A stretch of 64,000 nt of DNA, from contig NC_087081.1 of the NCBI RefSeq assembly GCF_026151205.1, positions 15,164,340-15,228,339 on the forward strand. The letters are read 5' to 3'. This DNA comes from Bolinopsis microptera. Taxonomy: Eukaryota > Ctenophora > Tentaculata > Lobata > Bolinopsidae. Below the pieces are notes generated by a model, which was not told where the DNA came from, searched no databases, and saw nothing but the letters and a program-made list of their open reading frames with translations. Shown one piece after another: positions 1-8,388 of this stretch (positions within the stretch are counted from its first letter, which is position 1; each line of letters starts with the position of its first letter). The translations under genes and the position numbers were made by a program.

Positions 1-489
1 ATGAAGGAGAACAATAATCCTTCTCTGTACAATCCAACAGAAATTGTACAGGTTCTGACTTATATTAAGCTTTTTACCAACGCTGGTTTCTCCTCGTCTG
101 AGATTGGTGTTATTACCCCTTACAGAAAGCAGGCTGAGAAGACTCGCATGATGTTGCAAAGTATCAAGGATGTTGATGTTCGTCAGATAAAAGTTGCGTC
201 TGTGGAAGATTTCCAGGGCCAAGAACGACCAATTATTATCATATCAACTGTTAGAAGCAACAATTCATTACCATCAGAAAAAGTTAAATTATTAGGATTT
301 CTTCAGAACCCCAAGAGGTTCAATGTAGCCATAACACGGGGTCAGGCTATGTTAGTTGTGGTTGGTAACCCTGATGTTTTGAAACATGACGAACAGTGGG
401 GGGCGCTGTTGGACTATGCGATCAGTAGGGAGTGTTATGTGGGATGTCAGTTTCACTGTGTTGAAAGTGGTGAAATGTTTGGAAGTTGA
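1..489 (+). CDS. MOV10: MOV10-type SF1 RNA helicase, C-terminal end (gene starts before the window)
   Basis: The 162 residues match the last helicase motifs of Upf1-like superfamily 1 enzymes of the MOV10/Armitage group. Visible in order are GVITPYRKQ (about residue 38), VEDFQGQE (about 68), IIISTVRSN (about 78) and KRFNVAITRGQAMLVVVGNP (about 105), followed by the MOV10-like tail GALLDYAISRECYVGC. These are motifs IV to VI; the Walker A and B boxes must lie upstream of the window. The ATG at base 1 is probably an internal methionine, because in the family this stretch follows a longer RecA2 region. Known family role: ATP-dependent 5'-to-3' RNA unwinding in small-RNA silencing and retroelement restriction. 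The product ends a few residues after the domain, as in MOV10. MOV10 and MOV10L1 cannot be separated from this piece. Confidence 0.85.
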   Translation: MKENNNPSLYNPTEIVQVLTYIKLFTNAGFSSSEIGVITPYRKQAEKTRMMLQSIKDVDVRQIKVASVEDFQGQERPIIIISTVRSNNSLPSEKVKLLGFLQNPKRFNVAITRGQAMLVVVGNPDVLKHDEQWGALLDYAISRECYVGCQFHCVESGEMFGS

Positions 490-744
490 ACATTTGGAGG
501 TTGAACATTTGGAGGTTGAACTTGTCTAAACGGTACATTTTCAACTTTTTTTGGTTGAAAGTTTAAGTGATGTTATGCTGTTTTGCTCCTTTTTGTTATA
601 AACCAGATTTTATTGTGTAATATGGCACTGATTTTTATGACGTTCTTTTAACTATTTGATTATTTTAATAATTTTCTAGTAGTAATTTATTTCTTTAGCC
701 TGATGCAAATAGTCTGATCGATTATATGAATTAAAAAGGCCCAG

Positions 745-750
745 AATAAA
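745..750 (+). terminator. Candidate poly(A) signal of the helicase gene
   Basis: AATAAA lies about 255 bases after the stop codon at 489, in AT-rich sequence with no other gene before the repeat element at 895. The rest of 490-894 shows only AT-rich 3' UTR-like or intergenic sequence, plus a short repeated pentad block at 484-525. Confidence 0.4.
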
Positions 751-894
751 ATATATTTATTCCAAATTTAACTGTTCTATTATAATCACATCGGGCAGAT
801 CTAGATATTTGTTCCTCGAAAGTTTATAAATTGTTTTTTACAATAAAATTATTTCATTCGACTTGATTCCTCAGCCCAAATATAATTACGAAAG

Positions 895-2012
895 GGGGTA
901 TAATCCAATGGTGAAAAATAGAGAAAAATAGTGAAATTTTACAATTTAGAAACCCGATTCACCATAAAAATCATTCAAAATTTTTCACCATTTTACACCA
1001 TTTTAGTTTTTTTTCCAAAATATCAAATTTAAATATTAAATGTGTTTTCTCGTACTATACGATAATACCAAGAGCTCAGTTTTTATGAATGTTACTCGCC
1101 ATGTTCGCTATAAGTAACCAGTTTTTATGTACCTTACTCATCATGATCAATAAAAGTTACCAGTTTTGATGTACCTTTCTCACCATGTTCACCAAAAGTA
1201 ATTAGTTTTGATGTACCTTTCTCACCATGTCCCATGATCACTAAATGTTACTAGATTTAATGTACGTTTCTCACCATGATCACCAAAAATTACCAGTTCT
1301 GATGAACCTTACTCATCATGCAATGATCAATAAAGGTTACCAGTTTTGATGTACCTTACTCGCCATATTCACTGAAAGACAAAAGTTGCCAGTTTTGATG
1401 TACCTTTGTCACCATATTCGCCAAAAGTTGCCAGTTTTGATGTACCTTACTTGCCATGTGCATGTTCACCGAAAGTGACCAGTTTCGATGTACCTTTCTC
1501 ACCATGTTCACCAAAAGTAATTAGTTTTGATGTACCTTTCTCACCATGTTCACCAAAAGTAATTAGTTTTGATGTACCTTTCTCACCATGTTCACCAAAA
1601 GTTACCAGTTTTGATGTACCTTACTTGCCATGTTCACCGAAAGTGACCAGTTTCGATGTACATTTCTCACCATGGCCAATAGCCATCTTACTATTATATA
1701 TAATGCGAGACGATATATATGTGTTTATCCGTGCCATTTTACTGCATCAACTTTAGCGTATTTTAAATATAATAATGAAAATATTATAATCAAACACATG
1801 TTTAATTGTTTCTTTATATCCTCAAAATCTGAGTTAATAACGAAATATTGTTTTAGAGTGAATAGTAATAACACCAGGTCAAAACTAAAACTAGAAGGCA
1901 AATATACATCGAAAAAATGGCGAACAATGGTGAAATTTTACAATTTGGAAACCTGATTCACCATTTTTCACCATTTTTCACAATTTTTCACCATTGGATA
2001 GTGGATACCCCC
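895..2012. mobile_element. Non-autonomous inverted-repeat element, copy 1, with internal minisatellite
   Basis: The left end (GGGGGTAT, then ATCCAATGGTGAAAAAT near 895-925) is repeated in inverted form at the right end (TTTTTCACCATTGG, then GGATACCCCC, to 2012), apart from a 6-base length difference. A subterminal AATGGTGAAA/TTTCACCATT motif recurs at both ends. No transposase is present. The interior holds the tandem array at 1078-1672 and a segment at about 1795-1925 that is also found in the copy at 6889-7328. The sequence to the right of 2012 is the same as that upstream of the other two zinc-finger copies, which fixes the right edge. The superfamily is not recognised. Confidence 0.6.
1078..1672. 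repeat. Degenerate minisatellite, unit about 42 bp
   Basis: About 14 imperfect units built on AGTTTTGATGTACCTTTCTC plus ACCATGTTCACCAAAAGT. Two neighbouring units near 1500-1590 are almost identical, while the outer ones have drifted. A single unit of the same sequence sits in the second element copy at about 6985-7070, so the array grew inside the element. Confidence 0.8.
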
Positions 2013-2181
2013 GGTTTAACTGGGCAAATATTTGTGATTTTTATTATTTTAAATTCAATCGTGAAGGAATTTGGCATTGATTACGTGCCTTATCAATGGC
2101 ACGTTATCAATGCCAAATTCCATCACGATTGAATTTTTTTTAAATGTACTTTATATATCTCTTATATTTCAATACCTCAGA

Positions 2182-3318
2182 ATGTCTAAAGACTGTAAAC
2201 AAGAGATCAAATCAGAGCAAGTGGAGAACCCAGAAAAGTCAAACGGTTTCCTCTGCCCAATGTGTGGAGCACATTACTTTTCAGAAGACTTCTTTGTGGA
2301 GCACATCAAAGAACATAAAACAATATCAAATTGTGCAATAAAACAAGAACTTACATCTGAATCAGATAAACCATCTGTTTTTATCTGTCCAGTTTGTGCT
2401 GAACATGTTTACTCAGATACTCAGTTAGTAGAACATGTAAAACAACACCAAGATTATAGCAGCCCAGAAGTACCTAACTACTTTAATACTTCAGATAACT
2501 TGACTGGAAAAGATTCTCAGAGGACGTTAGGTCTGTCTCGTAGTGAAAGTCCGCCTGTGAGACCATTTAGGTGTTCACAATGTACATTCAGTGCAGTATA
2601 TTCGGGAACACTTATAGAACATCAAAAGATTCACTATGGAGAGAAACTCTTCAAATGTTCAGAGTGTTCATATGCTGCAAAACGTGCAGGTCATCTTTCT
2701 GTACATATGAGAACTCACTCTAGAGAGAAACCCTTCAAGTGTTCAGAGTGTTCATATGCTGCAAGACACGCAAGTAATCTTTCTGGACATATGAGAACTC
2801 ACTCAGGTGAGAAACCCTTTAAGTGTTCTGAGTGTTCATATGCTGCAAGACACGCAAGTAATCTTTCTGGACATATGAGAACTCACTCAGGTGAGAAACC
2901 CTTCAAGTGTTCAGAGTGTTCATATGCTGCAAAACGTGCAGGTCATCTTTCTGTACATATGAGAACTCACTCTAGAGAGAAACCCTTCAAGTGTTCAGAG
3001 TGTTCATTTGCTGCAAGACAGGCAAATCATCTTACTATACATATGAGAACTCACTCAGATGAGAAACCCTTTAAGTGTTCTGAGTGTTCATATGCTGCAA
3101 AACAGGCAAATCATCTTACTATACATATGAGAACTCACTCAGATGAGAAACCCTTCAAGTGTTCAGAGTGTTCATTTGCTGCTAAACAAGCAGGTAATCT
3201 TACTGTACATATGAGATATCATTCTAGCGATAATCCCTTCAAGTGTTCTGAGTGTTCATTTGCTACAAAACATGTAAGTCATCTTACTCGACATATAATG
3301 AGAATTCATACTATTTAG
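2182..3318 (+). CDS. C2H2 zinc-finger protein, 11 fingers (tandem copy 1)
   Basis: A 378-residue protein, probably a nuclear DNA-binding regulator. Two diverged fingers come first (CPMC and CPVC types, within residues 20-85), then a linker with an RSESPPVRPF stretch, a CSQC finger, and eight tandem KCSECS(Y/F)AA fingers joined by HS-x-EKPF linkers. Fingers 5 and 6 are identical and fingers 4 and 7 nearly so, which shows recent in-frame gain of 84-bp modules. I chose ATG 2182 because it is conserved in all three copies and directly follows a good 3' splice-like site (TTTCAATACCTCAG). A longer in-frame start at 2071 exists only in this copy. No KRAB, BTB or other effector domain is seen. Target DNA is unknown. 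Confidence 0.85.
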   Translation: MSKDCKQEIKSEQVENPEKSNGFLCPMCGAHYFSEDFFVEHIKEHKTISNCAIKQELTSESDKPSVFICPVCAEHVYSDTQLVEHVKQHQDYSSPEVPNYFNTSDNLTGKDSQRTLGLSRSESPPVRPFRCSQCTFSAVYSGTLIEHQKIHYGEKLFKCSECSYAAKRAGHLSVHMRTHSREKPFKCSECSYAARHASNLSGHMRTHSGEKPFKCSECSYAARHASNLSGHMRTHSGEKPFKCSECSYAAKRAGHLSVHMRTHSREKPFKCSECSFAARQANHLTIHMRTHSDEKPFKCSECSYAAKQANHLTIHMRTHSDEKPFKCSECSFAAKQAGNLTVHMRYHSSDNPFKCSECSFATKHVSHLTRHIMRIHTI

Positions 3319-3339
3319 TCAGAAATACAGAACTAAATC

Positions 3340-3656
3340 CCACCTCCCACTAACCGGACACTGTGGGACGTGGGTTAAACAAACACCTTCGTACCATCTG
3401 CAAATCTAGCACCAGTGCATGTCTGATGTGTGACCACGAAGAAGAGACCATCTCGTATTTTCTAAGACAGTGCCCTCAAGTGCCCATCTATTTCTCAACT
3501 AAAAGGGCAATATTTTCAGGATTATTATCTCCCTGTCAACGATATCTTCTACAACTATCATATATGATAGTACTCTTGTCAACTTTGCAACCTACACCAA
3601 TCGTCTTGAGTTACATACTTCGATTCCACTTTTATTATCTGGAAAACTTTGAATGA
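3340..3656 (+). mobile_element. LINE 3' fragment (zinc-knuckle tail of a reverse transcriptase)
   Basis: The reading LTGHCG...GLNKHLRTICKSST followed by CLMCDHEEETISYFLRQCP is the C-terminal Cys-rich tail seen in I/Jockey-like non-LTR retrotransposons. Only this tail remains, and it is frame-disturbed near its start. The fragment lies in the 3' part of the duplicated gene unit and so was present before the duplication. Confidence 0.6.
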
Positions 3657-4223
3657 GGATCAATGGGTAAATTATGAAATGGGAATATTTGAACTGGATA
3701 TAAAGATATAATTTGCATGTTTTTAGATAATACATTATGATTCAAATGAGTGAAAAACGATGAAGATAATACAAATTATATATGTTGTATGCCATTACCT
3801 TCTTAAGAACTATCGCTATCATTAATGATTTTTCTTTTATTTAATGTATTGTTTTATCACTGTTCTTCTAGTAAGACTGAAACATGTCACCGATAAAAAT
3901 GTCAGACATAAGAACTACTCTATTTTGATATCGTTTAGCCCTAGTCTACATTTTCTGGTAATGATACTGATAGTATATTTTAAAATTGATTGCAATGAAA
4001 TACTTTGAAGCTTTAGTGTCAAGTACTGCCTTCGATTGGTGTTTCTCAATCAATCAAAAATCAGTGATGTCCATTTAATGATAAACTAAGATAATCTTTT
4101 GGTTTAACTGGGCAAATATATGTGATTTTCATCTGATTAGGCACGTTATCAATGGCAAATTCTTTCACAATCGAATTTAAAATAAATGTACTTTACATAT
4201 CTCTTATATTTCAATACCTCAGA

Positions 4224-5027
4224 ATGTCTAAAGACTGTAAACAAGAGATCAAATCAGAACAAGTGGAGAACCCAGAAAAGTCAAACGGTTTCCTCTGCCC
4301 AATGTGTGGAGCACATTACTTTTCAGAAGACTTCTTTGTGGAGCACATCAAAGAACATAAAACAATATCAAATTGTGCAATAAAACAAGAACTTACATCT
4401 GAATCAGATAAACCATCTGTTTTTATCTGTCCAGTTTGTGCTGAACATGTTTACTCAGATACTCAGTTAATAGAACATGTAAAACAGCACCATGATCATA
4501 GCAGCCCAGAAGTACCTAACTACTTTAATACTTCAGATAACTTGACTGGAAAAGATCCCTGGAGGACATTAGTTCTGTCTCCTAGTGAGAGTCCGCCTGT
4601 GAGACCATTTAGGTGTTCACAATGTACATTCAGTGCAGTATATTCGGGAACACTTATAGAACATCAAAAGATTCACTATGGAGAGAAACTCTTCAAATGT
4701 TCAGAGTGTTCATTTGCTGCAAAACGTGCTGGTCATCTTACTGTACATATAATGAGAACTCACTCAGGTGAGAAACCCTTCAAATGTTCAGAGTGTTCAT
4801 TTGCTGCAAAACAGGCAAGTAATCTTACTACACATATGAGAACTCACTCAGATGAGAAACCTTTCAAATGTTCAGAGTGTTCATTTGCTAAAAATCAAGC
4901 AAGTTCTCTTGCTGTACATATGAGATATCACTCTAGCGATGATCCCTTCAAGTGTTCTGAGTGTTCATTTGCTACAAAAAAAGCAATTCATCTTACTAGA
5001 CATATAATGACAATTCATACTACTTAG
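4224..5027 (+). CDS. C2H2 zinc-finger protein, 7 fingers (tandem copy 2)
   Basis: A 267-residue paralogue of the gene at 2182. The first 150 residues are almost the same (two diverged fingers and the CSQC finger), followed by only four KCSECS-type fingers with helix starts KRAGHL, KQASNL, NQASSL and KKAIHL. The finger helices, which set DNA specificity, have diverged more than the N-terminus. The start follows the same CCTCAG acceptor-like site. One finger has IMRTH spacing (an extra residue between the zinc histidines), which still fits C2H2. The upstream ATG at 4152 is less likely to be used. Confidence 0.85.
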   Translation: MSKDCKQEIKSEQVENPEKSNGFLCPMCGAHYFSEDFFVEHIKEHKTISNCAIKQELTSESDKPSVFICPVCAEHVYSDTQLIEHVKQHHDHSSPEVPNYFNTSDNLTGKDPWRTLVLSPSESPPVRPFRCSQCTFSAVYSGTLIEHQKIHYGEKLFKCSECSFAAKRAGHLTVHIMRTHSGEKPFKCSECSFAAKQASNLTTHMRTHSDEKPFKCSECSFAKNQASSLAVHMRYHSSDDPFKCSECSFATKKAIHLTRHIMTIHTT

Positions 5028-5057
5028 TCAGAAATACAGAACTAGATTGCACCTTAT

Positions 5058-5290
5058 CACCGGACACTGTGGGTTAAACAAACACCTTCGTACCATCTAC
5101 AAATCTAGCACCAGTGCATGTCCGATGTGTGACCACGAAGAAGATACCGTCTTGTATTTTCTAAGACAGTGCCCTTGTGCCCATCTATTGCTCAACTAAA
5201 AGGGAAATATTTACAGGATTATAAACTCCCTGTCAACGATATCTTCTACAACAATCATATAAGTACTCTTGTCAACTTTGCAACCTACAC
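5058..5290 (+). mobile_element. LINE 3' fragment, second copy
   Basis: The same scrap as at 3340-3656, carried along by the gene duplication. Here the frame is open across TGHCGLNKHLRTIYKSSTSA and CPMCDHEEDTVLYFLRQCP before it decays. Confidence 0.6.
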
Positions 5291-5912
5291 CAATCGTCTT
5301 TAGTTACATACTTCGATTCCACTTTTATTATCTGGAAAACTTTGAATGAGGATCAATGGGTAAATTATGAAATAGGAATATTCGAACTGGAAATAATTTG
5401 CATGAATTCAGATAATACATTATGATTCAAATGAGTGAAAAACGATGAAGATAATACAAATATATAATATGTTGTATGACATATTACCTTCTTAAGAACT
5501 ATCGCTATCATTAATGATTTTTCTTTTATTTAATGTATTGTTTTATCGCTGTTCTTCTAGTAAGACTGAAACATGTCACCGATAAAAATGTCAGACATAA
5601 GAACTACTCTATTTTGATATCGTTTAGCCCTAGTCTACATTTTCTGGTAATGATACTGATAGTATATTTTAAAATTGATTGCAATGAAATACTTTGAAGC
5701 TTTAGTGTCAAGTACTGCCTTCGATTGGTGTTTCTCAATCAATCAAAAATCAGTGATGTCCATTTAATGATAAACTAAGATGATCTTTTGGTTTAACTGG
5801 GCAAATATATGTGATTTTCATCTGATTAGGCACGTTATCAATGGCAAATTCTTTCACAATCGAATTTAAAATAAATGTACTTTACATATCTCTTATATTT
5901 CAATACCTCAGA

Positions 5913-6632
5913 ATGTCTAAAGACTGTAAACAAGAGATCAAATCAGAACAAGTGGAGAACCCAGAAAAGTCAAACGGTTTCCTCTGCCCAATGTGTGGAG
6001 CACATTACTTTTCAGAAGACTTCTTTGTGGAGCACATCAAAGAACATAAAACAATATCAAATTGTGCAATAAAAAAAGAACTTACATCTGAATCAGATAA
6101 ACCATCTGTTTTTATCTGTCCAGTTTGTGCTAAACATGTTTACTCAGATACTCAGTTAGTAGAACATGTAAAACAACACCAAGATCATAGCAGCCCAGAA
6201 GTACCTAACTACTTTAATACTTCAAATAACTTGACTGGAAAAGATCCTCAGAGGACATTAGTTCTGTCTCCTAGTGAGAGTCCACCTGTAAGACCATTTA
6301 GCTGTTCACAGTGTACATTCAGTGCAGCATATTGGAGAACACTTAAAAAACATCAAAAGATTCACTCTGGAGAGAAACTCTTCAAATGCTCAGAGTGTTC
6401 ATATGCTGCAAGACACGCAAGTCATCTTTTTGGACATATGAGAATTCACTCTAGCGATAAACCCTTCAAGTGTTCAGAGTGTTCATATGCTACAAAACAA
6501 GCAAGTAATCTTACTAGACATATGAGAACTCACTCAGTTGAGAAACCCTTCAAGTGTTGTGAGTGTTCATATGCTGCAAGACGAGCATGTGATCTTACTG
6601 TACATAGGAGAATTCACTCTGTGGAGACATGA
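5913..6632 (+). CDS. C2H2 zinc-finger protein, 6 fingers (tandem copy 3, probably cut short)
   Basis: A 239-residue paralogue of the genes at 2182 and 4224 with the same N-terminal two-finger block, the CSQC finger and three KCSECS-type fingers. The frame ends in TGA (6630-6632) right after the linker HSVET. Directly beyond the stop, still in frame, 6633-6710 reads as one more decayed finger (FKCSQSSYAERKISDL) that lacks the second zinc cysteine and has an Asn in place of the first histidine. The copy has therefore probably lost its C-terminal fingers. The remaining fingers look intact, so the shorter protein could still work. Confidence 0.8.
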   Translation: MSKDCKQEIKSEQVENPEKSNGFLCPMCGAHYFSEDFFVEHIKEHKTISNCAIKKELTSESDKPSVFICPVCAKHVYSDTQLVEHVKQHQDHSSPEVPNYFNTSNNLTGKDPQRTLVLSPSESPPVRPFSCSQCTFSAAYWRTLKKHQKIHSGEKLFKCSECSYAARHASHLFGHMRIHSSDKPFKCSECSYATKQASNLTRHMRTHSVEKPFKCCECSYAARRACDLTVHRRIHSVET

Positions 6633-6888
6633 TTCAAATGTTCACAGAGCTCCTATGCTGAAAGAAAAATTAGTGATCTTACAAGAAATATTAGAATCCA
6701 CTATGCATATGGTGAGAACCAAAATTGGCAGTCCGGCAAGATGTTGTTTAGTTCTTGATAAGATGGTGAGACATTATGTTTTGGTGCCTTTATTGACATT
6801 CAGTAATGGAGCATCGTTGTGGTTGTATATGTTTGATATCCCCCCTTTTATCAGTTTTACACATAGCTATTGTGTCAAAATTACAGTA

Positions 6889-7328
6889 GTGTGATCATTT
6901 GGAAACCATTTTCACCCTTTTTACCATTTTAGTTATTTATTTTCAAAGTATCAAATTGAAATATTAAATGTGTACCAAGAGCTCAGTTTTGATGAACCTT
7001 ATTCGCCATGTTCACTGAAAGTAACCAGTTTTGATGTACCTTTCGGCTTTCTCACCATGTTCAATGTTCACTATTTTTGATGAAAAATGGTGATTGATAG
7101 TTTTGGTGAATCGAGTTTCCGAATTGTAAAACCTAGACTTACTTTAAATTTAATGAAGCACATGTTTAATCGTTTCTTTATATCCTCAAAACCTGAGTTA
7201 ATAACCAACAATTTCTTGGAGCGATAACACCAGGTCAAAACTAAAACTAGAAGGCAAATATTACATTCATCGAAAAAATGGTGAAAATCATTTTTCACCA
7301 TTTTACACAATTTTTCACCATTGGATAC
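6889..7328. mobile_element. Non-autonomous inverted-repeat element, copy 2
   Basis: A shorter relative of 895-2012. It shares the stretch with TGTACCAAGAGCTCAG (about 6970), one unit of the minisatellite, the segment with CACATGTTTAATCGTTTC to ACTAGAAGGCAAATA (7158-7262), and the right end TTTTTCACCATTGGATACCC (to about 7328). Its left inverted end is worn. The two copies flank the zinc-finger triplet. Confidence 0.6.
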
Positions 7329-7644
7329 CCTCTTACGAAACTTTAAACTTTATTTTTCACTTCAATCTCACAAGTAAGCCAAATTAATACGCTTGAAGAA
7401 CAGATCATGCTATAGAATAATAAAATACTAAATACAGATAAAATCATAAATCAACAACTTTCCCTCTTACCGAATACAACATCAATAACATCGGTATACC
7501 CAAGTACAAAAGAAACCCTCGTACCACATAAAACATGTGACCTACCTTGGCACCATTAATTTCCTGAAGTATGAGTACCACCCCAGCCGGCCTGCCAATC
7601 CAAACAAGCACACCTCAACCTACCCAGCTCAACGGAAAAGATGC
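7329..7644. other. Intergenic, nothing recognised
   Basis: AT-rich sequence with no ORF or motif that I can support. Confidence 0.5.
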
Positions 7645-7745
7645 AATGTAATGTAATGTAATGTAATGTAATGTAATGTAATGTAATGTAATGTAATGTA
7701 ATGTAATGTAATGTAATGTAATGTAATGTAATGTAATGTAATGTA
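7645..7745. repeat. (ATGTA)n microsatellite
   Basis: About 20 perfect pentamer units in a row. The minus-strand ORF that runs through it is only a repeat artefact. Confidence 0.95.
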
Positions 7746-8388
7746 CAAATATTATTATATACAAAGTATGTAATATATTTTACACGGATTATGCAGTATA
7801 TTATGTAAACTAAATGTAACACGGTGTGGCGTGTGGTTAGTAATTTGTGCATGCGATAGAGTAGTGTTCTTACCATACTATTCAGATTAGCCAACTAAAT
7901 CTCGTTCGAGCTGGAAAATTTAGTTTATACTGACTTTAAGCGGTTTTACATTTGTTGTAACATGCTAAAAAAGATCGAGAATATTCTTTGTTGACCAGGC
8001 TTAATAAAAATTTAGCTGTAGGATTAAGCGAATTAAATAATATATATATAATATATATGGGTAAACTAGACCTGCAGAAGCCAGGGGAACGGCCCATAGC
8101 AGGGTTACCAGGATGGCCCGGTACCCAAAAAACCCTAATTAAATAATATTACGAGTAAAAGTATTATTATTATGTGATATCATAATAAGCTTTCTAATGA
8201 AAATACGTTTACTCGCAAAGCTAGGATAGAAATTAAACAGCTTGCAGTAAAAGACAATAATTTCATTAATCTCCAGGCTCTGCATTACTGTAATCTCTAG
8301 CTATATTATAGCATGCTAAGTGTACTCAAACTAGCACGAAATTCTCACAAACCCTTGCTGCTAGGATGTTAGACTGAGAGAGTGAGAG
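7746..8388. other. Intergenic region upstream of PAXIP1
   Basis: AT-rich, with an (AT)n stretch at about 8040-8058. A TAG acceptor-like site at about 8363 precedes the PAXIP1 start. No clear core promoter is visible. Confidence 0.4.

Larger units (their letters stand above)
2013..6640 (+). repeat. Tandem triplication of a zinc-finger gene unit
   Basis: Three units repeat in direct order. Each has a short upstream block (TTTAACTGGGCAAATAT..., at 2014, 4102 and 5791), a zinc-finger gene, and a downstream LINE scrap in units 1 and 2. The spacing between start codons is 2042 bp (unit 1 to 2) and 1689 bp (2 to 3). The 353-bp difference is almost fully explained by four extra 84-bp fingers in unit 1. 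The spacers 3657-4151 and 5300-5840 are near-identical noncoding sequence. Confidence 0.9.

Noticed and set aside
7556-7894. Minus-strand ORF through the ATGTA repeat
   Set aside because: A five-base unit read in three frames gives a repetitive peptide; it is not a gene.
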